From a virus: a stretch of 64,000 nucleotides of DNA. The DNA lies in IMG/VR virus record IMGVR_UViG_3300035459_000118, positions 1 to 64,000 of that record, one strand, 5' to 3'. The notes under the pieces are model-generated. The model did not search any database. It was not told the DNA's origin and saw nothing but the letters and a program-made list of their open reading frames with translations. This document shows, piece after piece, positions 1 through 8,253 of the stretch (positions are counted from its first letter, which is position 1; every line of letters starts with the position of its first letter). A program made the translations under genes and the position numbers.

Positions 1-399
1 GACCTCAAGCCGACCCAGGTTTTCAGCAGGAGACCCTGCCTGGCTCCGGTAATAAACCGCTCCATCCTTCGCAGGAGTCCCTTCAAGGACCTGAACAGTC
101 AGGTAGCCTCTGACCAGGACGTCTGCGATCTTGGTGGGATCGGGAGTGGCTTCTCCGAGACCCTCGCTGGCGGTCATCTGGCTCGGGAACGGCCGAATGA
201 GGAATCCATAGGGCTGAACTTCATCTCCAGCCGCCATGGGACGGATCTTTCCGGAGACCATCTTTACCGGGATGCCGAAGGCCTCGCAAGGGTAGTCCTC
301 GTCGAATTGCTGCGGTTCGATAACTGCATGCTCCCGGCGAGTAACGTCGCCTGCGATTCCCGCAGGCATTCTGTAGATGAACGCATTGGACACTGTCAT
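1..399 (-). CDS. Structural (capsid) cement protein, 3' part missing
   Basis: The gene runs off the left edge of the window, and 133 residues are visible. The N-terminus MTVSNAFIYRMPAGIAGDV followed by a conserved patch on keeping and varying surface properties (VKMVSGKIRPM, then VLVRGYLTVQVL) resembles the Gp24-type structural cement proteins that lie between prohead protease and major capsid protein in P22-like phages. I chose the ATG at 399 because GGAGG at 412-416 is 9 nt upstream; the ATG at 405 would be too close. Position after the protease-scaffold gene fits a head-decorating role. The major capsid gene would be expected just beyond the left edge. Confidence 0.65.
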   Translation of the reverse strand, partial: MTVSNAFIYRMPAGIAGDVTRREHAVIEPQQFDEDYPCEAFGIPVKMVSGKIRPMAAGDEVQPYGFLIRPFPSQMTASEGLGEATPDPTKIADVLVRGYLTVQVLEGTPAKDGAVYYRSQAGSPAENLGRLEV

Positions 400-453
400 A
401 ATCATTTACCTCCGTTTATTTTTATTGTTACGACTTCCTCTCAGGAGCCTTTT

Positions 454-1248
454 TTACTTCCTGGTATGGAACTCTTTGTTAACCTGATTGATCTTTGCCG
501 CCGTTGTTGAAGCCTGCCCATCAGACGTTAATGCCTTCTGGGAAGCTGTTCTCTGAATCTTGCCGTTCCGAAGGCTCCCGACCAGTACCGAGGCAGCCAG
601 GATCGCCGTATTAAGAGAATCGGTCGTCATGACCTTGGGGTCTTTCCAGGCGAATATCTTCTCGATTTCCTTACCGTACTCATCATTTGCCGTAGACTGG
701 ATGAGCACCGCAGCCTTGAGGGAATCCATCGTCTTCTTGTGATCCTTGGTAGGCTTCTCCAGCTTCACGCCGGGAACGAGGATGTCGGCATGGGAGATGA
801 AATCGGGCCATGCATCTTCGGTCTCCTTCTTCTCCTCTTTTTCTTTCTCCTCTTCCTTTTTGGTTTCGGCCTCCTCGGCATCCTTGGTTTTCTTCTCGGC
901 CTCTTCCTTCTCTTTGGCCTCGGCTTCCTCGCGGAGCTTCTTCTCCTCCTCGGTCTCGTCAGCGTCTTCGGTTTCCATCTCCTCGAAGATTTCGCCAAGG
1001 ATCTCCTTGATCATCGCCTTAAGCTCGGCCCTGTTCTCTTCGGCATCCTTGGTGGCCTTTTCTTTGGCTTCGGCCTCTTCTTTCTCGCGCTTGGCCTTCT
1101 CCTCCGGAGTCTCCTCAGCATCATTGGCTTTGGCCTCTTCGGCAAGTCGCTTTGCCTTTTCCTCTTCCGTCTCATCAGCATCCCTTACGCCAAGGCTATC
1201 GAGAAACCGAAGAACCTTTACCGCCATACTGACTTTCTTCTCGGCCAT
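454..1248 (-). CDS. Nested in-frame scaffold product (alternative start)
   Basis: Inside the protease-scaffold gene an ATG at 1248 (reading MAEKKVSMAVKVLRF) is preceded by a perfect AGGAGG at 1257-1262, 8 nt away. It lies just after the Cys knot, exactly at the junction of protease and coiled-coil scaffold. Translation from here would give 264 residues of scaffold without protease. Many phages make scaffold this way, for example lambda C/Nu3. That this start is used is my inference from site strength and position. Confidence 0.55.
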   Translation of the reverse strand: MAEKKVSMAVKVLRFLDSLGVRDADETEEEKAKRLAEEAKANDAEETPEEKAKREKEEAEAKEKATKDAEENRAELKAMIKEILGEIFEEMETEDADETEEEKKLREEAEAKEKEEAEKKTKDAEEAETKKEEEKEKEEKKETEDAWPDFISHADILVPGVKLEKPTKDHKKTMDSLKAAVLIQSTANDEYGKEIEKIFAWKDPKVMTTDSLNTAILAASVLVGSLRNGKIQRTASQKALTSDGQASTTAAKINQVNKEFHTRK

Positions 1249-2001
1249 ATCTTCTTCCTCCTGTTGACTGTCCGTCGTTTTTTTATTCTTTCCACAAGTG
1301 CATTTCCCGCAGCCTGTGCATGGTGCTTGATCTTGAATTTTGCAACGATCTCCCGCACGACCCTTGGCAACAAGGGCAACGTGATTGCCAATAATGCCCA
1401 TCTGTTTCCCAAGTCCCGGTTGAATCTGGGCGTATTCGGCATCATATCCGCACGAAAGCTCTCTCTGACCAGACTTGATAAGATTGATCGCCTCCTCAGT
1501 TGTGACCAGAATATCGGCAAGCATCAAATCTCTCTGCTCTCCGATTCCTCGATGAACATTCTGAATCGTCCCATGGGCCAAATTGCTCCAATTTTCGGGA
1601 CCGACAAATCCTTTGGGATGATTCAATGTCAAGGGCTTACCCTCAAAGGACTTCAGTGCAATCTCATTGAATACATCAGTCTCATCACGCTGAATCCGAA
1701 TCATCCCATCTGGGGTTGCTTCTACTATCGGTTTCCCGTCATTTCCAATAAGATCGTTCGCCCTGTAAAGAAATTCCCCGATACGCGTAATGGGGACATC
1801 CGTACAAAGAAGATACTTTTCAGGTGTCTCAGCAATATGCTCAGAAAGCTGCTCGGTTACATAAAACCTTATTGCCTCATCAACCCCAGTAATTTTGCCG
1901 GCATTCTTGGAGGCATAGAAGACCTCTTTTGCCTTCTCTTCAGAACCGTATTCTTTGATCATGTTTTCCATGATCAATTTTCCTTTTTCGGTAAGGGGCA
2001 T
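454..2001 (-). CDS. Prohead protease (DUF2213) fused to scaffold
   Basis: The 515-residue product has three parts. Residues about 30-210 match the DUF2213 phage prohead protease family (patches LTLNHPKGFVGPENW, RELSCGYDAEY and IGNHVALVAKGRAG, a His/Ser-containing core). A Cys-rich knot CTGCGKCTCGK follows. Residues about 250-400 are an almost uninterrupted Glu/Lys/Ala helix, as in scaffolds, and a folded tail of about 110 residues closes the protein. Start is ATG at 2001 with AAGGA 7 nt upstream; the longer frame to 2043 lies inside the preceding gene's end. The family cleaves the scaffold and head proteins during capsid maturation. A strong internal start at 1248 may give scaffold alone. Confidence 0.8.
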   Translation of the reverse strand: MPLTEKGKLIMENMIKEYGSEEKAKEVFYASKNAGKITGVDEAIRFYVTEQLSEHIAETPEKYLLCTDVPITRIGEFLYRANDLIGNDGKPIVEATPDGMIRIQRDETDVFNEIALKSFEGKPLTLNHPKGFVGPENWSNLAHGTIQNVHRGIGEQRDLMLADILVTTEEAINLIKSGQRELSCGYDAEYAQIQPGLGKQMGIIGNHVALVAKGRAGDRCKIQDQAPCTGCGKCTCGKNKKTTDSQQEEEDMAEKKVSMAVKVLRFLDSLGVRDADETEEEKAKRLAEEAKANDAEETPEEKAKREKEEAEAKEKATKDAEENRAELKAMIKEILGEIFEEMETEDADETEEEKKLREEAEAKEKEEAEKKTKDAEEAETKKEEEKEKEEKKETEDAWPDFISHADILVPGVKLEKPTKDHKKTMDSLKAAVLIQSTANDEYGKEIEKIFAWKDPKVMTTDSLNTAILAASVLVGSLRNGKIQRTASQKALTSDGQASTTAAKINQVNKEFHTRK

Positions 2002-2005
2002 TAAC

Positions 2006-3157
2006 TTATCCTTGATTTTTCTTTTTCTCTCTATTCTTATCAAAACGGGCCAATCGTTTTCTGAGGGCTTCTTGTAATTGCTCAGGAGTTTTACTCTTTC
2101 GATAATTTAACCCCTTTGACGGGGTTAAGTGCCCCTTCTTCCCCGACCCTTCGCCGCCGTCGATAGTTGCTTTTTCGTGTTTGTCATTTCTTTTGTCACA
2201 TTCAACTTGAGCCATAATACCAGAAGGAAATGGCCCTGTTTCATCTCCGCCTTCAGGATCTTCGACATAATATTTCTCATTGGCATACTTTTCAACATGG
2301 TAATAACGACCGCCATCCTTCGTGGGCTTTTCTGCACCAGATTCCATCTTCTGGAGTCTGGTATAATAATCAGGAATCTCCGCAAGGTGATCCAGGGCTA
2401 TCCGTCTGGCGATAATGGGATTGTCAGTGTGCTCCCTCTCAACCTTATCTCCCATAGCAAGTTCTTTCTGGTCGATCTTGGTTATGTCTCCCTGGGTTGC
2501 GAATTTGCCATTGGAAAAGAAAGACTGCAACAGGGCATAAGAGACATCCTCCAGCTCGGAAGGCTCAATGCCCAAAGCCTTGGCTATCGAATGGATGTCC
2601 CGATGGTCCTCAATCTTCTTATCAGAGGAGAACAGCGCGATAAGCTGCTTTACCTTATCGTCAATGACAAGGCCGGAGAAGGGGGCGATCTTCTGGGCTT
2701 CCTCGGAAGATAAAGAGGAATCTTTGGACGACTTTGTTAATTTTGCTTTAGCTGCTTTTTCCCTTCGTTCTCTTTGCTTCGCCTCAAATTTTCTTCTAAA
2801 AGCAAGAAAACCGGCAGTAGAATGTCCCTTCTGCCCAGAGCCAGGACCGCCATCCTTTGTCCCCGAACAATCCTTCGCTTCCTTCTCAGTCACTTCCAGA
2901 AGAGGGTCAAGCGCACCGCCGAACAGTTCAGAGAGGGCGGAATCTTTAGCCTTGCTCTTTTCTACTGCCTTTTGAACTTCATCCATTTCCTTAGCAGTTA
3001 AATCAAAAGATTGCGATACTTTACTCATCGCATCATCAAATCCAGAACCATTTTTCATCATTGTAATGATCCTGTTTGCTGCATTAACAATATCGACACT
3101 CGCATCCTTCCCGATAATCCTTCCGTCTTTCACTTCTTTGATATCGCAAGTAAGCAT
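2006..3157 (-). CDS. DUF5661-domain virion-associated protein
   Basis: Product of 383 residues. The C-terminal half contains ELAMGDKVEREHTDNP..ARRIALDHLAEIPDYYTRL, the signature of DUF5661, a domain of unknown function common in phage head operons. Two copies of a glycine linker, DGGPGSGQKGH and DGGEGSGKKGH, flank it. The start at 3157 has AAGGAG six nt upstream and lies downstream of promoter P1. A longer frame begins at 3202, inside the promoter's -10 element, so it is rejected. It is the first gene of a leftward transcript reading into protease and cement genes. A processed or packaged internal head protein is possible; function unknown. Confidence 0.7.
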   Translation of the reverse strand: MLTCDIKEVKDGRIIGKDASVDIVNAANRIITMMKNGSGFDDAMSKVSQSFDLTAKEMDEVQKAVEKSKAKDSALSELFGGALDPLLEVTEKEAKDCSGTKDGGPGSGQKGHSTAGFLAFRRKFEAKQRERREKAAKAKLTKSSKDSSLSSEEAQKIAPFSGLVIDDKVKQLIALFSSDKKIEDHRDIHSIAKALGIEPSELEDVSYALLQSFFSNGKFATQGDITKIDQKELAMGDKVEREHTDNPIIARRIALDHLAEIPDYYTRLQKMESGAEKPTKDGGRYYHVEKYANEKYYVEDPEGGDETGPFPSGIMAQVECDKRNDKHEKATIDGGEGSGKKGHLTPSKGLNYRKSKTPEQLQEALRKRLARFDKNREKKKNQG

Positions 3158-3201
3158 CGTTTTCTCCTTGCCGGAAATCGGCTCAGCAAAAAGTTCTTCC
3201 A

Positions 3202-3244
3202 TTTATATAAATGGAAAATAGGGGTCTCTAAAAATTTTATTTTC
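3202..3244 (-). promoter_or_regulatory. Phage promoter P1 (ATAAAATTTTTAGA-N16-TTATATAAA)
   Basis: On the minus strand an upstream box AAAATAAAATTTTTAGA is followed after exactly 16 nt by TTATATAAA. The same two blocks with the same spacing occur at four other places in this window. It sits 45 bp before the DUF5661 gene, so it should drive that gene, the protease-scaffold and the cement protein. Confidence 0.7.
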
Positions 3245-3282
3245 GCATATTCATTTAAAGCCGGTTATAATTAAAAGATGCA

Positions 3283-4095
3283 CTATCCTTCTGGAAGCTG
3301 GACATCAGGCCAGCAACGGCAACGCCATATTGCTCCAGCATGGTGAGCAATCATATTTGGCTTCTTATCTGAACCCTCATTAATCAATGGAGGATTATCC
3401 CAACGACAGAAAACCCCATTCATTTTCCTGTGGGACCTACGCACAACCAAATCCCCCACCGTCCTCCAGACATACCCCTCAGACCCTACATAAGTCGCCC
3501 TCGCCTGAGTCAAAGCGACCCCAGCCTTACTCACCTCGGTAGAAGCAATATTCTCCGCCCTGGACTTCGCCACCGATTCGCTGGCCATTATCATCTTGGC
3601 TATGTCATCAGCCCTGTTACTCTGCGACATATTCAAAAGAATCAGCTTATGCACTCTCTCGGCAGCCTGGGTGGGGATTGACTTTATCAGAGTGACATTT
3701 TGTTGCATTATTTCCTTGAGAACATCTCCTGTTGGCGCGTTCTGGATCTCATCCCTCAAGGCAGAAGCCATTTGCGCCGTGTGCTGTCTCCAGGCAAACT
3801 TGTCCTGATTGTCAACCGAACGGAAGACGTTATTGCAGACATGAAGAGCCCAAGGACCCAAAATATCAGAATATGCTCTCAATGCCCTTGTCAGGGAATC
3901 TTCAAGGTCAGGGTTCAGAGGGTCGTCAGCCATATAGCCCTTTACTAGCTTGCCTACCTCGCGAGCAACTCCCCGCAGAATTCGCTCATAGGTATTGGAA
4001 ATCCCCCTGCTCTTATTGGCAAATGGAGAATCCTGGCCTTTCCTCTTTATGGGAGGAGGTAGTGGCTTTTTTGTTGAGGCGTCGAAGGTGTACAT
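3283..4095 (-). CDS. Phage head morphogenesis protein (SPP1 gp7 / Mu F family)
   Basis: 270 residues. The C-terminal half has the Mu F pattern: RAENIASTEVSKAGVALTQA, then YVWRTVGDLVVRRSHRKMNG, and the ending HHAGAIWRCRCWPDV with paired cysteines. Members are minor head proteins packaged near the portal and needed for infectious heads. It follows a 41-residue acidic gene that follows the portal gene, the usual portal/Mu F order. TAA of the upstream gene abuts its ATG, so translation is probably coupled. Unlike many Mu F proteins it carries no extra toxin domain. Confidence 0.85.
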   Translation of the reverse strand: MYTFDASTKKPLPPPIKRKGQDSPFANKSRGISNTYERILRGVAREVGKLVKGYMADDPLNPDLEDSLTRALRAYSDILGPWALHVCNNVFRSVDNQDKFAWRQHTAQMASALRDEIQNAPTGDVLKEIMQQNVTLIKSIPTQAAERVHKLILLNMSQSNRADDIAKMIMASESVAKSRAENIASTEVSKAGVALTQARATYVGSEGYVWRTVGDLVVRRSHRKMNGVFCRWDNPPLINEGSDKKPNMIAHHAGAIWRCRCWPDVQLPEG

Positions 4096-4221
4096 TTATC
4101 CCTTGATCTCTGTTTCTTTTTTTGCTGGATCAAAACCCAGAATCTCTATTACATCTTTGGGAGTCTCAACCATTTCCTCGTCGTCAGGATCTTCGATGTC
4201 TTCTTTCTGTTCTTCGCTCAT
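4096..4221 (-). CDS. Small acidic protein between portal and Mu F genes
   Basis: 41 residues, starting MSEEQKEDIEDPDDEEMVE and ending DPAKKETEIKG, very acidic at the N-terminus. Its ATG overlaps the portal TGA (ATGA), and its TAA directly abuts the Mu F ATG, so three genes are translationally linked. GAGAGGG lies about 9 nt upstream. No family is recognised. A small portal- or Mu F-associated factor is conceivable. Confidence 0.6.
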   Translation of the reverse strand: MSEEQKEDIEDPDDEEMVETPKDVIEILGFDPAKKETEIKG

Positions 4222-6665
4222 GCTCGTATTCCCTCTCTCCAAGATGAAAACACCCTTGGATCTATGTAGGCTTGAAGCGCCACAACGGGAGTATTTCCTA
4301 ATCTCTGACTGACCCCCTTGGCGATCAGCATTACCTTTTTCTTATATTCTTGAAAAGTGCTCGGAGGTTTCTCGTTCTTGAGTAATTCAATAGCTGTCGA
4401 AGTCCCAACGTGAGTACGGAAATCCTTCGTCTTGAACTCTTTGCCATCAAGAGAATGCGAATATTCAGAAAGCTTATCGGCACTGGTATTGAAAATTCTC
4501 CCTTCATTCCCAACCTTCTTCTTACGTTTCAAAAGCATTTTCGCAATCGCAGGATCGCTGACAGGGATATTTAAATCAACCCCCTTTTTGCCAACATACC
4601 GCAGAAAAATATCTCCATCTTCTTCTACAATATGGCGACCCTCCAATGTTGTAGCCCCATACGCCTTCTTCTTAGCATGATTATCTTTATCACTTCCGGG
4701 ACGGATACCAGTTTTCATTATCAGGGCAAGGCAAGCAGCCCTCTCGTCTTTATTTACCTTGCTGGCATTTTCTTTCCAGACAACATCAAACTGCTTACGA
4801 AGCGAAGTAATTCTTTGATATTTCTTTTTCGCATTTTCATCCAAATCTTCATATATCAATTCTGTCTGTGACTTTTTCTTTTCTCCTGCCTCGCTGGCGC
4901 CTTTCTTTACAAACTCGCCACCATGCTCACCAGAATTGGCACGAGGATGTTCTTCTTCTTTAAAATCAGCATCCAGATATTTTCTCGCCAACTTTCTCAG
5001 GGCATCCTTAAAACGAATTTTCTTTTTGACAGAATCCTGTGTTTTCGGAATATCCCCTTTCTCTTTTCCTTTTTCATTTAAAAGATCTGGATTCTGACCA
5101 CCCAAAGGCTCATTGCCATCAGGATTCTCGGGAACCTCACCTCCTCCACCTCCAGCTCCCGGACCTCCACCCATTCCATTCAACATTGCTTCCAGGTCCC
5201 CAGGAGGAGGCTCATCCTCGGCATCTTTAATCTCCTCGGCAGTGATATTGGTGAACCTACCAGTGATTTCGCTCTGCTGCCTCAATTCCTTGAGAGCTGT
5301 CGCCTTAGTAGTCACCCCTGAACCAAAAGTCGTCGACTGGGTCTGAGCATCCTGTGTAGCAATCTGAGACTTCTCCATCTCCGAAAGCTGCCACAAAGGT
5401 TTGAACGAAAACTGAAAATCTTCGGGAAGGTTCTTACCCGACCTTGACTTCTCCATTACGGCAATGAGCTTACCGAGCTGAGGACGAACCTGATTCTCTT
5501 GGTCCTTCTTGATACGATCGTAATAATTCCTCAAGTCAGATTCGCCAGTAGAATTCAATCCTGCCGGCGACTGACCGAACAACCGTACCAACGGGATCCC
5601 CGTAGCACCGGAAACCTGCATCCCGAATTGCTGAATAAGGTCAGGAATACCGGAAAACGTATACTGATGAGTATCAAACTCGTCCTCTCCGTCAAGGACC
5701 GTTATTCCCTCCAACCCCTGGAGCATGTTGATATAGTTCACATGCTTGATAATCGCTTGCTCGTCCCTGCCGCTGTTAGCCAAGGCCTGCCTCAACCCCT
5801 TGAACTTGATTACCCGCAGGTAAGCCTTATAGAGCAACTGCGCACCGCCCTGGGTAGCAGAGTCAAAGGCAATAAGCCTATCCAGCATCCGTTCGACGAC
5901 GGAGAGCCCCCAAAGGTTCTCGAAGAGCTTCTGGAAATATGGGAGCTCGATCCCATCAAACCGAATTACCCTCGTATAATGAATCTTCTGTTCCGGGAAA
6001 ACCGTGACCCCTCCGAAGGTTTCGTAGAACTTGGGCTTCCCCATATCCTTGCAAACTTCGGTTACCAACTCGCCCATACTCGGCTGAATCATCCAGCGAT
6101 CCAGAACGACCAGCCCCTTGAACTGATCCTTGCGAATCTTCTCCACGTCAAGTGGCTTTGAATAATCCGCACCGTCTATGAGCATAACGGCAATGGCACC
6201 GCCGTAAAGTCTTGCCCATTTGATCGTCGAACATAAAGATTGCCAAATGTCGAATTCATTGATGGAAACCTGGAGCTTCTCTATATCGTCAGGTTTCATC
6301 TCCGAATGCATGGATATTCCCTCTCTGGTCATATCCTCTCCAACCACATCCACCACCTGCCCAACCAGCCACGAAGAACGATACATGGCTTCCAGCTCTA
6401 TATGATTCCTGGAAATGAACGGCCCAAGATTGTAATAACTATGAGAGATTTGATTCCGTTGATCCTGATTCCCGAGTCGAGCTACCATGTTACCGAAAGA
6501 ATCCTCTGTCTGAAGGCTTTTTGTGGATGACATTGGTTGCTGCACAGGAGTCGGAGGGCCCTGCATGGAAAGGAGTCTCCCTGGCGTCATGGGAATGCTG
6601 TCTGCCTTCGCTTGCTGCTGCGCCTTCTGCTGCTGTGTTATACTCTTGTTGCCGTGCTTAGACAT
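4218..6665 (-). CDS. Portal protein fused to a type IB topoisomerase domain
   Basis: 815 residues. The first about 480 match DUF1073-type portals (the Pfam family now also named after Acb1): FISRNHIELEAMYRSSWLVGQVVD, WARLYGGAIAVMLIDG and GIPLVRLFGQSPAGLNSTGE. A glycine-rich linker (about 500-540) and an EEHPRANSGEHGGEF motif lead into residues 620-815, which match topoisomerase IB: TGIRPGS (Arg655), YGATTLEGRHI, GKKG (Lys693/694), KDFRTHVGT (Arg750), LGNTP and AYIDP (Tyr800). The Arg-Lys-Arg-Asn/His-Tyr catalytic set therefore looks intact. The portal forms the DNA channel at the capsid vertex. A topoisomerase there could relax or nick DNA during packaging or ejection, or be an injected effector. 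Both halves are in one frame without stop. Confidence 0.85.
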   Translation of the reverse strand: MSKHGNKSITQQQKAQQQAKADSIPMTPGRLLSMQGPPTPVQQPMSSTKSLQTEDSFGNMVARLGNQDQRNQISHSYYNLGPFISRNHIELEAMYRSSWLVGQVVDVVGEDMTREGISMHSEMKPDDIEKLQVSINEFDIWQSLCSTIKWARLYGGAIAVMLIDGADYSKPLDVEKIRKDQFKGLVVLDRWMIQPSMGELVTEVCKDMGKPKFYETFGGVTVFPEQKIHYTRVIRFDGIELPYFQKLFENLWGLSVVERMLDRLIAFDSATQGGAQLLYKAYLRVIKFKGLRQALANSGRDEQAIIKHVNYINMLQGLEGITVLDGEDEFDTHQYTFSGIPDLIQQFGMQVSGATGIPLVRLFGQSPAGLNSTGESDLRNYYDRIKKDQENQVRPQLGKLIAVMEKSRSGKNLPEDFQFSFKPLWQLSEMEKSQIATQDAQTQSTTFGSGVTTKATALKELRQQSEITGRFTNITAEEIKDAEDEPPPGDLEAMLNGMGGGPGAGGGGGEVPENPDGNEPLGGQNPDLLNEKGKEKGDIPKTQDSVKKKIRFKDALRKLARKYLDADFKEEEHPRANSGEHGGEFVKKGASEAGEKKKSQTELIYEDLDENAKKKYQRITSLRKQFDVVWKENASKVNKDERAACLALIMKTGIRPGSDKDNHAKKKAYGATTLEGRHIVEEDGDIFLRYVGKKGVDLNIPVSDPAIAKMLLKRKKKVGNEGRIFNTSADKLSEYSHSLDGKEFKTKDFRTHVGTSTAIELLKNEKPPSTFQEYKKKVMLIAKGVSQRLGNTPVVALQAYIDPRVFSSWREGIRA

Positions 6666-6677
6666 TTGTCGGCTCCT

Positions 6678-6806
6678 TTATTTCTTCAATCTACGATTGC
6701 GTTCTTCAAAATCAACTATATCTCCAGAAGGGATCATTTTAAACTTGCCGTTCCCCAACGGATCAGCACCATAATCTCCCTTTTTGTTTAAATCGATATG
6801 CTCCAC
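6678..6806 (-). CDS. Small conserved-looking protein before portal
   Basis: 42 residues from a GTG start at 6806: a short polar start, then GADPLGNGKFKMIPSGDIVD and a basic end. AAGG lies 7 nt upstream, overlapping the end of the previous gene. The frame is continuous with that gene after its stop codon. The compact Gly/Pro pattern looks like a real peptide rather than chance. No function is known. TTG at 6809 is an alternative start. Confidence 0.5.
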   Translation of the reverse strand: MEHIDLNKKGDYGADPLGNGKFKMIPSGDIVDFEERNRRLKK

Positions 6807-6815
6807 CAAGGAGCC

Positions 6816-7922
6816 TTATTTTTGTTGAACAGCTTTAATCTTTTCCCATTCATAGCCAAATATCTTATGATTTGTATCTGCATCACCAACCCTTGTTCCC
6901 TTCTTATGACTCTTGATTGCCTTCTTGAAATCCTCAATGGTCATTTTATCAATCGGGCCAAGATGAGAAGCATCATCATAGTGAGCGAGGAAGGCATTGC
7001 GAGCATGGAGCTCGTCTGAGAAACCGAGAAAACACTTGTCCTCGTCATATTTTCCATCCACTTTTTCACGAACAATAAAAACAAACGGGGCATCATTAAC
7101 AGGGCCAACAAAGCAATCAATAGGATCTCCATCAACACCTTCGGTTCCAAGGATTTCGCCATAGGGGTAGAACATCTTGACTTCAAATTGCTCACCATGA
7201 CTGTCCTCCCCTTTGCGAATGGAACCTTGGGGATTTTCTATATGAATCTTGAGTCCTTGGAAATCAATGTTGGATTCGGAATCGGAGGTTGAAACAACTT
7301 TACTAGGCAATAATAATTCAGATTCATTGATCCCAACGTACCCTGAATTTACCCAAGGAATATCGTTTTTATGAACAGTGAATTTTTTAACAACCCCATG
7401 TTTCCCTGCGAATCCTTTCGCAATATTCTTATCAAAAGAAAAACTGTCGTATTTACCTGGTTTTGAATTGCTGGAAGTATCTCCTCTATACACTGTTAAA
7501 AGATCAGGGACATCACTCCATGTCTTATATCTCTTCGACTCTAAAGAAGTAAGAATTCTGTTCTGCCTCGCAGCTTCAAAAGTATTTGGTAAATCCATTT
7601 CAAAATTCTCAAGCTCTTCGAAAAACTTAGCAAAAATCTTTTGTTTATCTCCTTCTCCACGGAAGATATCTTCAGCAGCATCATCTATCTTATCAGTAAG
7701 CCGTTCTACTTTATCGTAATGAAAATTGACACCAGAAGCAAACCAGTCCTTACCTTTACGATTATATTCGGTAAGCCTCTCTTCTTTTTTAGATAGCCCA
7801 CTTACTTCGGCAAACTTTCCATCCTCTTCTCTGGGATGCTCACTTTCAACAAATGCCTCCGCATCCCTCGTCTGAAGGTATTTGCTTTCTTTCATATCTT
7901 TCACGATGTCGTAGAGAAGCAT
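6816..7922 (-). CDS. ADP-ribosyltransferase / InPase two-domain phage protein
   Basis: 368 residues. After an EHPREEDGKFAEV tether motif (about 28-40) the middle shows an ADP-ribosyltransferase layout: VYRGDTSS (first Arg), a Ser-rich FSF strand with FAGKHG, and ESELLLP giving the E-x-E end of the active site. The C-terminal 150 residues, IENPQGSIRKGEDSHG to DGDPIDCFVGPVND and KCFLGFSDELHARNAFL, match the inorganic-pyrophosphatase-like InPase domain described in polyvalent proteins. It sits beside the portal gene, typical of proteins packaged and injected to modify host targets. The substrate is unknown. AGGGG precedes the ATG by 7 nt. Confidence 0.75.
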   Translation of the reverse strand: MLLYDIVKDMKESKYLQTRDAEAFVESEHPREEDGKFAEVSGLSKKEERLTEYNRKGKDWFASGVNFHYDKVERLTDKIDDAAEDIFRGEGDKQKIFAKFFEELENFEMDLPNTFEAARQNRILTSLESKRYKTWSDVPDLLTVYRGDTSSNSKPGKYDSFSFDKNIAKGFAGKHGVVKKFTVHKNDIPWVNSGYVGINESELLLPSKVVSTSDSESNIDFQGLKIHIENPQGSIRKGEDSHGEQFEVKMFYPYGEILGTEGVDGDPIDCFVGPVNDAPFVFIVREKVDGKYDEDKCFLGFSDELHARNAFLAHYDDASHLGPIDKMTIEDFKKAIKSHKKGTRVGDADTNHKIFGYEWEKIKAVQQK

Positions 7923-7926
7923 CTTA

Positions 7927-8253
7927 TTACCCCTTTATTTTCTGTTCAAGAATGGCCTTATCTTTTTTAAGAAGCTCAACATCCTCATAAATATCCTTGT
8001 CCTTGGGATACTGCCTTTGCTGAATCTTGGCCTTCATCAAAGTGTCGTTGACTTGATTCAGCCGGTTGATATTGCGATCAAGCTCCATGCTTTTCTTGAA
8101 TTCCTGGATCTTACCATCGACCTTGGTTTCAAGAGACTTCATATCAGCCGGAGTCACAATATAAGTCGGCAAAGCAAGAATCCCGCCGATGATCGCAACT
8201 ATGCCAACAATTGACGCGACACTCTTCCAACATCTTGATAGAAAACTGATCAT
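7927..8253 (-). CDS. Membrane-anchored coiled-coil protein
   Basis: 108 residues. Residues about 12-33 (VASIVGIVAIIGGILALPTY) form one membrane segment, followed by a charged helix to the end. This is the shape of an inner-membrane spanin or of a phage membrane anchor. It overlaps the upstream gene by ATGA and is followed within 5 bases by the ADP-ribosyltransferase gene. The nearest lipoprotein, a possible outer spanin partner, is 1 kb upstream. The spanin role is a guess. Confidence 0.6.
   Translation of the reverse strand: MISFLSRCWKSVASIVGIVAIIGGILALPTYIVTPADMKSLETKVDGKIQEFKKSMELDRNINRLNQVNDTLMKAKIQQRQYPKDKDIYEDVELLKKDKAILEQKIKG

Noticed and set aside
739-2004. Long open frame (421 codons) antisense to the protease-scaffold gene
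   Set aside because: It is a by-product of the Glu/Lys/Ala-rich codons on the other strand; it is Leu/Phe/Gly-rich low complexity with no ribosome site, and the minus-strand product has recognisable domains.
3249-3273. An M-type promoter look-alike on plus (TTTAAAG, five nt, TATAAT)
   Set aside because: It would transcribe antisense into a leftward gene and has an extra T in the box; probably chance or a degenerate copy.
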